Below, one piece after another: positions 44,987-53,411 of a stretch of 53,591 nucleotides of DNA (positions are counted from its first letter, which is position 1; every line of letters begins with the position of its first letter). Under the pieces are notes generated by a model. That model was not told the origin of the DNA. It searched no databases and was given only the letters and a program-made list of their open reading frames with translations. The translations under genes were made by a program, and so were the position numbers. Source of the stretch: Flavobacteriaceae bacterium (GTDB taxonomy: Bacteria > Bacteroidota > Bacteroidia > Flavobacteriales > Flavobacteriaceae); contig JAHQVM010000084.1 in the NCBI GenBank assembly GCA_019634365.1, forward strand, positions 1 through 53,591. The letters are read 5' to 3'.

Positions 44987-45847
44987 ATGCAGTTACAGAA
45001 AATAGATAGGGTTTCTTCCATTACTAAGGAGGAATTCATAAAAAATTACTTTAAGCCCCAGAAGCCTGTTATCATAGAAAATTATGTAAATGACTGGCCA
45101 GCCATTCAGAAATGGGATCTGGATTATATGGCAGAAATAGCCGGGGATAAAGTGGTTCCTCTTTACGATGATCGTCCCGTTCGGCATGATGAAGGTTTTA
45201 ATCAGGCGCATGCCGAAATGAAGATGAGCGAATATGTAGCATTGTTAAAAAGAGAACCAACACGCTATCGTATTTTTTTGTGGAATATTCTAAAGGAAAT
45301 TCCAGCTCTGCAAAACGATTTCTCCTATCCTGATTTTGGTCTCAAACTAATGAAAGGATTGCCCATGTTATTTTTTGGGGGAGAGGATAGCTACACCTTC
45401 ATGCATTATGATATTGATTTGGCCAATATTTTCCATTTTCACTTTCATGGGAAAAAGCAAGTAATTCTATTTGATCAAAAACAAAATGATTATTTGTATA
45501 AAATCCCTCATTCCTTGATCGTTCGGGAGGACATCGATTTTGCACAACCAGATTATGAAAAGTGGCCTGCATTGAAAAAGGCCAAAGGATTTATTGGTCA
45601 TTTAGAACATGGTCACGTTCTTTATATGCCTGAAGGGTATTGGCATTACATGCGTTATCTTACCCCTGGTTTTTCTATGAGTTTAAGGGCGATTGCCCGT
45701 AATCCCAAAAACTTGGGGAGAGCGATTTACAATATTTTCTGGATGCGTCATTTCGACAATATGATGCGACGATGGAAAGGACAGGCTTGGATCGATTCCA
45801 AGAACGAGAAAGCCATTTCGAAGACCCACAGTAAACTTGGGATTTAA
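44987..45847 (+). CDS. Cupin-8 / JmjC-like Fe(II)-dependent oxygenase
   Basis: 286 residues. The fold-defining segments are RPVIIENYVNDWPAIQKW-like (here KPVIIENYVNDWPAIQKW), the metal motif HMHYDIDLANIFHFHFHGKKQ (HxD), and the later HGHVLYMPEGYWHYM supplying the distal His. These match the cupin-8 family related to factor-inhibiting HIF: iron- and 2-oxoglutarate-dependent hydroxylases of proteins or RNA. The substrate here is unknown. It stands alone between hairpins, 100 bases after the lipoprotein gene. Confidence 0.87.
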   Translation: MQLQKIDRVSSITKEEFIKNYFKPQKPVIIENYVNDWPAIQKWDLDYMAEIAGDKVVPLYDDRPVRHDEGFNQAHAEMKMSEYVALLKREPTRYRIFLWNILKEIPALQNDFSYPDFGLKLMKGLPMLFFGGEDSYTFMHYDIDLANIFHFHFHGKKQVILFDQKQNDYLYKIPHSLIVREDIDFAQPDYEKWPALKKAKGFIGHLEHGHVLYMPEGYWHYMRYLTPGFSMSLRAIARNPKNLGRAIYNIFWMRHFDNMMRRWKGQAWIDSKNEKAISKTHSKLGI

Positions 45848-45871
45848 ATTCAAGGATTTTTGGTTTAACAT

Positions 45872-45907
45872 AAAAAGGTAGAAAAATACCGGAGTATCTT
45901 TCTACCT
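45872..45907 (-). terminator. Hairpin terminator between the cupin gene and recX
   Basis: AGGTAGAAA (45876-45884) pairs with TTTCTACCT (45899-45907), with an inner ATAC/GTAT extension. On the minus strand a run of T follows, so it best serves recX transcripts about 160 bases past the recX stop. The DNA from 45908 to 46064 holds nothing else I can name. Confidence 0.7.
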
Positions 45908-46064
45908 CAGAACTAGGTTGGTTTGCTGTCAATTAATGGTCTCGACCCTTGATCAAAAATTGAATCAAGAAATCAAAGATACTTAATAGTCAGATTCTTA
46001 TAAAGTGGGTATTCCCCATAATTTTTAGGGTTTTGCCCGTAATTCTGAGTGAATTCAGGAACTA

Positions 46065-46538
46065 TTAATGGGCCAAGTCGTTTGCTTTTTCCCAAATCAG
46101 GGAAGATTCCCAACCACGGTAGAGAAGGTAATCCACGAGTTTTTTCTTTTTTCGCGACAATTGGGTTTCATGGCTTAGCTGTGCCCATCTTTTTTCTGCG
46201 AGTTGGTGGAAGGTACGGCTGTATTCAGTCTCGGAAATCTCTTTCAGGGCCAAGGTGATATTGTACTGGGAGATATCACGCATTTTAAGTTCTCGAATGA
46301 TTCGATTACGCCCCCATTTTTTAGTATGAAACTTCCCTCTCGCAAAACTTTGTGCAAATCGGGTTTCATTAAGATATCCCTGCAAGATAAGGTCGTGAAC
46401 AATAAGGTCTATAGCATCCGGAATCATGCGCATTTCCTTGAGTTTGGTAATTACCTCTTTGTGACAGCGTTCCTGATAGGCGCAATAGCGCTGAAGTCGC
46501 TTCTTTGCCTCCGCAACAGTATAGGTTTTATGGTTCAC
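46065..46538 (-). CDS. recX: RecX family regulatory protein
   Basis: 157 residues. RecX binds RecA filaments and limits recombinase activity. The three-helix tandem repeats are seen in AKKRLQRYCAYQERCHKEV, DLILQGYLNETRFAQSFARGKFHTKKWGRNRII and LKEISETEYSRTFHQLAEKRW. The Y-L/N-D/E-x-R-F-A segment (GYLNETRFAQSF) is the family signature. recA is not in the window. It is divergent from the TonB-like gene. Confidence 0.92.
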   Translation of the reverse strand: MNHKTYTVAEAKKRLQRYCAYQERCHKEVITKLKEMRMIPDAIDLIVHDLILQGYLNETRFAQSFARGKFHTKKWGRNRIIRELKMRDISQYNITLALKEISETEYSRTFHQLAEKRWAQLSHETQLSRKKKKLVDYLLYRGWESSLIWEKANDLAH

Positions 46539-46692
46539 CGAGCGAAGATATCATTTTCAAATAAACCCTTCGTAAAGTAGGTATTAAAAATACTGATATT
46601 GGTCATAGTTTTCTGTACGTATAATTCTTTATTTCAACTAATTACTGTGTGGCAATGCGCATACATTTCTAATTAACTAAAACCTAGAAACC

Positions 46693-47430
46693 ATGGAAAT
46701 AAAGAAAAATCCCAAAGCAGACCTAAATCGGTGGAGCTCTGTTTTCTTTTTAGTAGGACTTGTAGTAATGTTATTTGCCTCATGGAGGCTATTGGAATGG
46801 AAATCATTCGATCAAAAACAAATAGTTCAGGAAATGGAAATGGTGAGTGATGATTTGGAAAGCGATATTCCCATCACACAACAAATCAACACCCCACCGC
46901 CTCCGCCTCCGCCACCAATGGCAGCGCTTCCGCAAGTTATTAACGTAGCCGATGATTCTGAAGACATTGAAGAAACGGTTTTTGAGTCATCGGAGACTGA
47001 CCAAAATCAGGAAATTGTGGAAATTGAGAGTATTGAAGAGGTGGAAGAGGAAGAAGAAATCCCTTTTGTTCCCTTTGCGGTTATAGAGGATGTGCCCATT
47101 TATCCTGGGTGTGAGTCCAAGACGGACAATGCTTCCAGAAAGGAATGTATGTCGGATCAGATCATGCAGTACGTTCAAACCAATTTTAATGTCGATTTGG
47201 CCACAGAATTGGGACTTGAGGGTAGGCAAAGGATCAATGTTCAATTCATGATCGATGCCAATGGTTGTGTTATCAATGTAAGAGCTAGAGCTCCACACCC
47301 TATGCTAGAGGATGAGGCTGTTAGGGTGGTAAAATCTTTACCAAATATGAAGCCTGGAATGCAGCGAGGTCGACCTGTTGGAGTAATGTATGCACTCCCC
47401 ATATTATTTGTGGTAGAAACCACTGGGTAA
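46693..47430 (+). CDS. TonB-family energy transducer
   Basis: 245 residues. A short cytoplasmic start, one transmembrane helix at ~16-32 (VFFLVGLVVMLFASWRLL), a proline run (eight Pro at 68-75), an acidic periplasmic spacer (ESIEEVEEEEEIPFVPF), and a C-terminal TonB domain (~165-245: INVQFMIDANGCVINVRARAPHPMLEDEAVRVV, MKPGMQRGRPVGVMYALPILF). It transfers proton-motive energy to outer-membrane receptors. The exbB/exbD partners are elsewhere. Two extra Cys flank YPGCESKTDNASRKECMSD, as is common in Bacteroidota TonB proteins. Confidence 0.9.
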   Translation: MEIKKNPKADLNRWSSVFFLVGLVVMLFASWRLLEWKSFDQKQIVQEMEMVSDDLESDIPITQQINTPPPPPPPPMAALPQVINVADDSEDIEETVFESSETDQNQEIVEIESIEEVEEEEEIPFVPFAVIEDVPIYPGCESKTDNASRKECMSDQIMQYVQTNFNVDLATELGLEGRQRINVQFMIDANGCVINVRARAPHPMLEDEAVRVVKSLPNMKPGMQRGRPVGVMYALPILFVVETTG

Positions 47431-47432
47431 AG

Positions 47433-47464
47433 AAAAACCCTTTCCAAAAATTTGAAAAGGGTTT
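47433..47464. terminator. Hairpin terminator between the TonB-like gene and the RNase gene
   Basis: AAACCCTTT (47435-47443) pairs with AAAGGGTTT (47456-47464); on the minus strand a T run follows directly. Sits between two converging genes and can serve both. Confidence 0.75.
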
Positions 47465-47469
47465 ATCGG

Positions 47470-49014
47470 TTATTTAATCTCAATACCATCTTTATCGTGA
47501 AAGTGGTATTCGAGGTATGTGTAAGCATCTCTAGGTAAAACTTTGACCCATTTTTTGTGCTCCATGAACCATTTGGTTCGCACAGATGGAAAGCCTTTGG
47601 TTAAAAAGGCCGCTATAAAAGGATGTGTGTTTAATGTCACCTTTTTATAGTCTTTTTTGAAGATTCGCTTAAGCTCCTCTTCCATTTTTTGCACCAATAC
47701 GATAGGGGCTTCTACTTCACCGCTTTCTCCGATATTCGGATTTTCTTCACGGGTTTTAATATTCACCTCTGGTCGCACTCTTTGGCGCGTAATTTGAACC
47801 AAGCCAAATTTACTTGGGGGTAGAATTTTGTGCTTCGCTTTGTCCTCTTTCATTTCGTCCCGGAGGTGGTTGTAGAGCGCTTTACGATTTTCGGCCTTGC
47901 CCATATCGATAAAGTCTACAACAATGATTCCGCCCATGTCTCGAAGTCTGAGTTGCCGTGCCACTTCACTGGCGGCAATGAGGTTTACTTCAAGTGCGGT
48001 TTCTTCTTGAGATTTGGACTTATTGCTGCGGTTACCACTGTTCACGTCGATAACGTGAAGTGCTTCTGTATGCTCGATAACCAAATAAGCTCCTTTTGCT
48101 CCCGAAACGGTTTTACCAAAGGAAGTTTTTATTTGTCTCTCGATTCCGAATTTCTCAAAAATGGGAACTCTGGATTCGTAGAGTTTAACAATATTCTCTT
48201 TTTTGGGTGCAATTTCTTGCACATAGTCCTTTATTTGAAGGTATAGGTTTTCGTCGTCTATATGAATGGCAGAAAACGAATCGTTAAAAACATCGCGAAT
48301 AATGGATGCCCCTCGGTTTAACTCTCCTAGCACCTTTGAAGGGTGGTGCGCTCCCCGTAGCTTTTTGCACATCGCGTTCCAGCGATCTACGAGATTTTGT
48401 AAATCTCTATCCAGTTCTGCTACTTTTTTGCCCTCGGCTACAGTTCGTATAATGACTCCAAATCCTTTGGGCCTAATGCTATTGATTAAGCGTTTAAGCC
48501 TGTCTTTTTCTTCTCGGGATTCTATTTTTTGTGAAATAGAAATTCGATCGGAAAAAGGAACCAAAACAATGTACCGTCCAGCTATGGAAAGCTCGGAACT
48601 AATACGTGGTCCTTTTGTGGAAATGGGCTCTTTAACGATCTGTACTAAAATAGATTGATTGTTTTTTAAGGCATTGTTTATACCTCCGTTTTTATCAATC
48701 TCCTTTTCAAATGGGAAATTTTTTAAAGAGTAATCTCTTAATTTACCTGTGCTTACACGTTTTATGAACTTCAACAAAGAGAGCACTTTGGGACCTAGGT
48801 CATGATAATGCAGGAATGCATCTTTTTCGTAGCCAACATTTACAAATGCGGCATTGAGACCGGGGACTGTTTTCCGTATTTTGGCGATAAACACGTCACC
48901 TACGGAGAACTTATTGTTTTCTTCTTCTTTATGAAGTTCTACTAGTTTTCCATCTTTTAAAAGGGCAAAATCAACTTCTTGTGAACTGGATCTTATGAAT
49001 AATTCGTAGCTCAC
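47470..49014 (-). CDS. rng: Ribonuclease E/G family endoribonuclease
   Basis: 514 residues, RNase G size (no C-terminal degradosome scaffold). An S1 domain lies near residues 35-125 (FSVGDVFIAKIRKTVPGLNAAFVNVGYEKDAFL), then the catalytic domain with GKTVSGAKGAYLVIEHTEALHVIDVNSGNRS and LRDMGGIIVVDFIDM, whose Asp residues bind Mg. VQITRQRVRPE is also family-typical. It processes rRNA and mRNA in the cytoplasm. It lies downstream of the small basic protein and HU genes, the usual order in this family of bacteria. Confidence 0.95.
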   Translation of the reverse strand: MSYELFIRSSSQEVDFALLKDGKLVELHKEEENNKFSVGDVFIAKIRKTVPGLNAAFVNVGYEKDAFLHYHDLGPKVLSLLKFIKRVSTGKLRDYSLKNFPFEKEIDKNGGINNALKNNQSILVQIVKEPISTKGPRISSELSIAGRYIVLVPFSDRISISQKIESREEKDRLKRLINSIRPKGFGVIIRTVAEGKKVAELDRDLQNLVDRWNAMCKKLRGAHHPSKVLGELNRGASIIRDVFNDSFSAIHIDDENLYLQIKDYVQEIAPKKENIVKLYESRVPIFEKFGIERQIKTSFGKTVSGAKGAYLVIEHTEALHVIDVNSGNRSNKSKSQEETALEVNLIAASEVARQLRLRDMGGIIVVDFIDMGKAENRKALYNHLRDEMKEDKAKHKILPPSKFGLVQITRQRVRPEVNIKTREENPNIGESGEVEAPIVLVQKMEEELKRIFKKDYKKVTLNTHPFIAAFLTKGFPSVRTKWFMEHKKWVKVLPRDAYTYLEYHFHDKDGIEIK

Positions 49015-49035
49015 GTTGCTTGATTTTTATCCCGT

Positions 49036-49110
49036 ACCCAAAATTGGGTTTCGGAATGGATTAAACAATATTTTATCACAGGATTTTTTGAGTCCGTATG
49101 TAAACGGACT
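49036..49110 (-). other. Structured leader of the RNase gene
   Basis: The ~165-base gap upstream of the RNase start holds two inverted repeats: AGTCCGT/ACGGACT (49091-49110, 6-base loop) and ACCCAA/TTGGGT (49036-49049). They could fold in the 5' untranslated RNA. No gene is seen in the gap. Confidence 0.4.
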
Positions 49111-49179
49111 GGGTAAAACCTGTAGAAATCGAATTTTTTACTTTTCGATTTCGTTGTCAAAGAACGATTTATGATTTTC

Positions 49180-49293
49180 TTAAAAGAAAAAAGTAGTTAA
49201 AAACTACTTTTTCTTGTGGCGGTTAGCGCGACGTCTTTTCTTGCGCTTGTGCGTTGCAACCTTATGTCTTTTTCGTTTTTTACCGCTTGGCAT
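49180..49293 (-). CDS. Tiny highly basic protein, probably ribosome-associated
   Basis: 37 codons: MPSGKKRKRHKVATHKRKKR followed by RRANRHKK and then SSFLTTFFF. The first 28 residues are a stretch of Lys/Arg/His I recognise as conserved between HU and RNase G genes in flavobacteria, where the protein normally ends RHKKK. Here the reading frame runs on for nine hydrophobic residues through the terminator hairpin because an A-run has one base fewer than needed for KKK-stop. Either the run lost a base (mutation or sequencing error) or the tail is real. A ribosomal or nucleic-acid-binding role is likely from composition; the exact name is uncertain. Confidence 0.75.
49187..49212 (-). terminator. 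Hairpin terminator after the tiny basic protein
   Basis: AAAAGTAGTT (minus strand) pairs with AACTACTTTT across a TTTT loop and is followed by T residues. It overlaps the last codons of the frame as written, which supports the idea that the gene should end before it. Confidence 0.8.
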
Positions 49294-49309
49294 ATTTATT
49301 TTTTTATGG

Positions 49310-49336
49310 AAGTCCCACAAAAAAATTGTGGGACTT
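49310..49336. other. Hairpin between the HU gene and the tiny basic gene
   Basis: AAGTCCCACAA pairs with TTGTGGGACTT (11 pairs, 5-base loop). No T run follows on either strand, so it may be a partial terminator or an RNA-processing/stability element rather than a full stop. Confidence 0.55.
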
Positions 49337-49345
49337 TGTGGTTAT

Positions 49346-49636
49346 TTACTTTACCTCGACGTTAGTTTTAACTCCTTCCACAAATACTTTAGCAGGTTTG
49401 AATGCAGGGATGTTGTGTGCTGGAATTTTGATCGTTGTATTCTTTGAAATGTTTCTTCCGGTTTTCTCAGCTCTTTTCTTGATAATAAAGCTTCCAAAAC
49501 CACGTAGATATACGTTGTCTCCACTTTCTAGAGAGTTCTTCACTTCGCTCATAAAGGATTCAACTGTAGCTTGAACGTCTCCTTTTTCCATTCCTAATTT
49601 TTCCGAGATCCTTGCTACGATATCTGCTTTTGTCAT
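49346..49636 (-). CDS. HU/IHF-family DNA-binding protein
   Basis: 96 residues, normal length. MTKADIVARISEKLGMEKGD, VQATVESFMSEVKNSLESGD and VYLRGFGSFIIKKRAEKTGRN, then the DNA-minor-groove arm with IPAHNIPAFKPAKVFVEGV. It bends and compacts DNA as a dimer. It is divergent from mutY and upstream of the tiny basic gene and RNase gene on the same strand. Confidence 0.95.
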   Translation of the reverse strand: MTKADIVARISEKLGMEKGDVQATVESFMSEVKNSLESGDNVYLRGFGSFIIKKRAEKTGRNISKNTTIKIPAHNIPAFKPAKVFVEGVKTNVEVK

Positions 49637-49772
49637 TCTGTTAAGTTTAAATTAATAAATAAGTGCAATCAAATTGGGTCGTTTTTCAAGACGGCAAATA
49701 TAAACATTTTACTTTCAAATAATCAAATCGTAATTGGTTAAATTATAAATAGATAAGGCTTACATTTACCGG

Positions 49773-50834
49773 ATGCCAAAAAATACAACTTTTTTTTCTA
49801 AAAAACTCATTTCGTGGTATTTACAAAATGGCCGGGAATTGCCTTGGAGGGAAACCAAAGATCCGTACCATATTTGGCTATCAGAAATTATCCTTCAGCA
49901 AACACGCGTGGCTCAAGGAATGCCTTATTATTTAAGTTTTACCAAAACGTTTCCTACAGTTTACGAATTGGCTGCTGCACCGGAGGAAAAAGTGCTCAAA
50001 TTGTGGCAAGGTTTGGGCTACTATTCACGGGCAAGAAATCTTCACGCCACAGCGAAAATAATTGTAGAGAAATTTAACGGAGTTTTCCCCGATAATTACA
50101 AGGGCCTTTTGTCATTAAAAGGAGTTGGTGATTATACCGCCAGTGCCATCGGATCCATTTGTTTCGATCTCCCAACGGCGGTGGTGGATGGAAATGTGTA
50201 TCGGGTGTTATCTCGGGTTTTTGGTATTTCTACCCCCATTAATAGTAGTGCAGGTATAAAGGAGTTTAAAGAATTGGCGCAATTGCTTTTGGATGCAGCG
50301 CAACCTGGAACCTTCAACCAAGCAGTAATGGAATTTGGTGCACGACACTGCCTTCCACAGAATCCTGGCTGCGATACGTGTATATTCAACACCCGTTGTA
50401 TGGCATTGGCCAACAAAAAGGTAGCCTCACTTCCTGTGAAGCTTCAGAAGAACAAGGTGAAAACCCATCATTATAATTATATCGTTCCATTAAAGAATGG
50501 GTCCACCTTTTTAGAACAACGGGAAGGTAAGGGGATTTGGCAACGACTCTACCAATTTCCTTTGGTGGAAAGTCCCAAGCGGGTGAACGTGAAATCCCTG
50601 CGGGATTTGGCAGGATTCAAATTGTTGGATGCAAAATTCAAGATTCGGGATTTGTCCTTGTACAATACAGAGGTTATTGTCCATAAACTTTCCCATAAAC
50701 ATTTGCACACCCAATTTTGGATTGCTGAAGTAGCCTCTCTGGAAAATGGGACCCAATTCGATGCGCTCGAAAAATTCCCCGTTCCCATTTTGATAGGAAA
50801 CTTCATCCAAGATTTTGAAGCCTTCAATGGATAA
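49773..50834 (+). CDS. mutY: A/G-specific adenine glycosylase
   Basis: 353 residues. It removes adenine mispaired with 8-oxoguanine. The N-terminal part has RELPWRETKDPYHIWLSEIILQQTRVAQG (catalytic Glu in WLSEIILQQT), the helix-hairpin-helix LKGVGDYTASAI, and the catalytic Asp in AVVDGNVYRV. The 4Fe-4S site is CLPQNPGCDTCIFNTRC (C-x6-C-x2-C-x5-C). The C-terminal NUDIX-like domain (NYIVPLKNGSTFLEQREGKGIWQRLYQFPLVE) recognises oxoG. ssb follows after 61 bases. Confidence 0.96.
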   Translation: MPKNTTFFSKKLISWYLQNGRELPWRETKDPYHIWLSEIILQQTRVAQGMPYYLSFTKTFPTVYELAAAPEEKVLKLWQGLGYYSRARNLHATAKIIVEKFNGVFPDNYKGLLSLKGVGDYTASAIGSICFDLPTAVVDGNVYRVLSRVFGISTPINSSAGIKEFKELAQLLLDAAQPGTFNQAVMEFGARHCLPQNPGCDTCIFNTRCMALANKKVASLPVKLQKNKVKTHHYNYIVPLKNGSTFLEQREGKGIWQRLYQFPLVESPKRVNVKSLRDLAGFKLLDAKFKIRDLSLYNTEVIVHKLSHKHLHTQFWIAEVASLENGTQFDALEKFPVPILIGNFIQDFEAFNG

Positions 50835-50861
50835 AATACGTATATTTATTTCTACAAAACA

Positions 50862-50869
50862 TACCTTTG
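50862..50869 (+). promoter_or_regulatory. -7 promoter element (TACCTTTG) before ssb
   Basis: Exact TAnnTTTG match 26 bases before the ssb ATG in the mutY-ssb gap. No TTG at the -33 position is evident. Confidence 0.45.
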
Positions 50870-50895
50870 CATAACAAGAATTTTAGAACACAATT

Positions 50896-51375
50896 ATGAG
50901 TGGAACATTGAACAAGGTGATGCTAATCGGGCATACGGGAGATGAAGTGAAAATGACTTATTTCGAAGGAGGCGGTTGTATTGGCAGATTTCCTTTGGCA
51001 ACGAACGAAACCTATACCAACAGGACTACGGGAGAGCGTGTTTCCAACACAGAATGGCATAATATTGTTGTACGGAATAAAGGGGCAGAAATATGCGAGA
51101 AATACCTAAAAAAAGGGGATAAAGTATATATTGAAGGAAGAATAAAGACCCGCAAATGGCAGGATGATCAAGGCAATGATCGTTACAGTACGGAGATTCA
51201 ATGTATCGACTTTACATTCCTTACTCCTAAAAATGAAAGCAATATGATGGGTGGTGGTTCAAATCCTTCTCAAGGACATGCCCAGCCTTCACAACCCGCA
51301 CGACAGTCTGTTCCCCAAACAGCCAATCCAGTTCAGGAGCCAATAGGGGAAGACGATGATGATTTGCCGTTCTAA
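50896..51375 (+). CDS. ssb: Single-stranded DNA-binding protein
   Basis: 159 residues. The OB fold covers residues 1-115: MSGTLNKVMLIGHTGDEVKM, GRFPLATNETYTNRTTGERVSNTEWHNIVV, and YLKKGDKVYIEGRIKTRKWQDDQGNDRYSTEI. A Gln/Pro/Ser-rich linker follows, and the acidic tip EDDDDLPF, the partner-protein docking site, is intact. gldE starts 21 bases downstream, an arrangement well known in gliding flavobacteria. Confidence 0.96.
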   Translation: MSGTLNKVMLIGHTGDEVKMTYFEGGGCIGRFPLATNETYTNRTTGERVSNTEWHNIVVRNKGAEICEKYLKKGDKVYIEGRIKTRKWQDDQGNDRYSTEIQCIDFTFLTPKNESNMMGGGSNPSQGHAQPSQPARQSVPQTANPVQEPIGEDDDDLPF

Positions 51376-51396
51376 TGTTTAACGAAATCCGATAAT

Positions 51397-52707
51397 TTGG
51401 ATCTAGAACCTCCTAGTTTACTTCTTATTTCATGGCTGAGCTTATCTCAGATTACTGGGATTGTCTTCTTATTCGTACTCTTTACCTGTTCTGCATTGAT
51501 TTCTGGTGCTGAAGTAGCTTTTTTCTCTCTGTCGCCAACCGATCTGTTGCAAAAGGAAGGAAAGCCATCCAGGCGATTGGGGCTCGTGGAAAAATTATTG
51601 GCAAGGCCCAAAAAACTTTTGGCAACCATTTTAGTGGCCAATAACCTTATTAATATTGCGATTGTTTTATTGTTCGCTTCTTTGAGCGATCCTTATTTTG
51701 ATAGCATAGAAAGTGATCTTACACGTATTGTAATTAAGGTGGGTGTTGTTACCTTTTTCATTTTGTTGTTTGGTGAAATCCTACCTAAAATTTATGCCAG
51801 TCGCAACAAGGTTTCCTTTTCGGCTTTTATGGCATATCCTATAAATGTTCTGAGCACGGTGTTCAGTCCGTTGAGCCTGCCCATGCAATCCGTGACATTA
51901 TTTCTGGAAAATAGGTTTGGTAAGCGGAAATCGAATATAAGTGTGGATCAGCTGTCACAAGCGTTGGAACTTACTTCTGAAGAGGATACCACGCAGGAAG
52001 AGCAGAAAATTTTGCAAGGGATCGTAACCTTTGGTAATACCGATACCAAAAATGTAATGCAACCGCGCATGGACATATTTGCCCTTAGTGAGGAGTCGTC
52101 CTATACCGAAATCATGCCGGAGATTATTGCTAAGGGGTATTCTAGGATACCCGTGTATAAGGAAAGCATAGACAATATCACTGGAGTACTTTATGTAAAA
52201 GACTTGCTGCCTCATCTGGATAGGAAACAATTGGATTGGGTTACCTTGAAACGGGAAGCCTACTTTGTTCCCGAAAATAAGAAGTTGGACGATCTGCTTA
52301 ATGAATTCAAAGATCGAAAAATGCACCTGGCCATTGTTGTAGACGAATATGGCGGTACCAGTGGTCTTATTTCGCTGGAGGACATTATCGAAGAAATTGT
52401 AGGTGAGATTAGTGATGAATTCGACGATGACGATTTGGAATTTTCAAAATTAGACGATAACACTTACGTTTTTGAAGGAAAGACACCGATCAAGGATTTT
52501 TATCGAGCCATTAAGTTGGAAGAAACGGAACCCTTCGAGGCTATTAAAGGAGAGGCCGAAACCTTAGCGGGATTCCTGTTGGAGATATCGAAAGGGTTTC
52601 CCAAGAAGAAAGAAGTAATAACTTTCCATAATTATTCGTTTACGGTAGAGGCCTTTGAGAATAAAAGAATCAAGAGAATCAAACTTTCCATTAACCCGGT
52701 TGTATAA
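51397..52707 (+). CDS. gldE: Gliding motility-associated CNNM/CorC-family protein GldE
   Basis: 436 residues starting at TTG 51397 (reads DLEPPSLLLISWLSLSQ). A DUF21/CNNM membrane region with about four helices covers ~15-190 (SGAEVAFFSLSPTDLLQKEG, LLFGEILPKIYASRN). Paired CBS domains follow (VMQPRMDIFALSEESSY, SRIPVYKESIDNITGVLYVKDLLP, MHLAIVVDEYGGTSGLISLEDIIEEIVGEI), then a C-terminal CorC/HlyC domain. In Flavobacterium johnsoniae, gldE lies with ssb and gldD and supports GldD in gliding and type IX secretion. Confidence 0.92.
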   Translation: MDLEPPSLLLISWLSLSQITGIVFLFVLFTCSALISGAEVAFFSLSPTDLLQKEGKPSRRLGLVEKLLARPKKLLATILVANNLINIAIVLLFASLSDPYFDSIESDLTRIVIKVGVVTFFILLFGEILPKIYASRNKVSFSAFMAYPINVLSTVFSPLSLPMQSVTLFLENRFGKRKSNISVDQLSQALELTSEEDTTQEEQKILQGIVTFGNTDTKNVMQPRMDIFALSEESSYTEIMPEIIAKGYSRIPVYKESIDNITGVLYVKDLLPHLDRKQLDWVTLKREAYFVPENKKLDDLLNEFKDRKMHLAIVVDEYGGTSGLISLEDIIEEIVGEISDEFDDDDLEFSKLDDNTYVFEGKTPIKDFYRAIKLEETEPFEAIKGEAETLAGFLLEISKGFPKKKEVITFHNYSFTVEAFENKRIKRIKLSINPVV

Positions 52708-52717
52708 TAAGACCCCC

Positions 52718-53293
52718 ATGAATAGATCTAAAGCCTTTATTGGAGTACTCCTTGTATGTGCGGTGCTATTCGGTATCACTTCCTGTGGTGATGAAGTGAT
52801 CGTTAAACCGGCTTCCAAATTGCGGTTGGAATACGAATTGGCAACCTACGATACTATTGATGTGGATTGTCCGTACAGTTTTCAGAAAAACCGTCTCTCG
52901 CGGTTGGTTGCTAAAAGAGGCTGTGGTGTTAATCTGGAATATCCCAATATGAAGGCCACCGTATATCTAACCTATCAACCTGTGCGGGAAGGTAATTTGA
53001 AGAAGTTATTGCAGGATGCACAGAAGTTAACCTACGATCATACCGTTAAGGCCAATGAAATTTTTGAACAGCCAAGGGTAGATTCGATCAATAAGGTGTT
53101 TGGGATGTTTTATATGATCAATGGGGATGCGGCGACACAATCCCAATTCTATGTAACCGACAGCCTTAACCATTTTGTGGCGGGATCCCTATATTTTGAA
53201 TCCAAACCCAATTTCGATTCCATTTACCCTGCCGTAGTGTATTTGCGGGATGATATCCGAAGGATAATGGAAACCATCACTTGGAAGAACTAA
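52718..53293 (+). CDS. gldD: Gliding motility lipoprotein GldD
   Basis: 191 residues from ATG 52718 (MNRSKAFIGVLLVCAVLFG), chosen because it begins the lipoprotein signal that ends ITSCGDE; the longer frame would start inside gldE. The mature part matches GldD: KPASKLRLEYELATYDTIDVDCPYSFQKN, VYLTYQPVREGNLKKLLQDAQKLTYDHTVKA, FGMFYMINGDAATQSQFYVTDS, LRDDIRRIMETITWKN. It is required for gliding in F. johnsoniae and linked to T9SS assembly. The start is 10 bases after the gldE stop. Confidence 0.93.
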   Translation: MNRSKAFIGVLLVCAVLFGITSCGDEVIVKPASKLRLEYELATYDTIDVDCPYSFQKNRLSRLVAKRGCGVNLEYPNMKATVYLTYQPVREGNLKKLLQDAQKLTYDHTVKANEIFEQPRVDSINKVFGMFYMINGDAATQSQFYVTDSLNHFVAGSLYFESKPNFDSIYPAVVYLRDDIRRIMETITWKN

Positions 53294-53411
53294 AGGAAGC
53301 AACCCAAGGGCAAATGGAGTATCTAAGCAAGGCATCTTGGGTGTTAAAATTATATTAGAACCTCTTTAAAGGTTGAATATATTTCCCAATTTTGCATCTT
53401 GAAAACCGTCC

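Noticed and set aside
47830-48658. Plus-strand frames opposite the RNase gene
   Set aside because: The minus frame is a clear RNase E/G; the plus frames have no recognisable motif.
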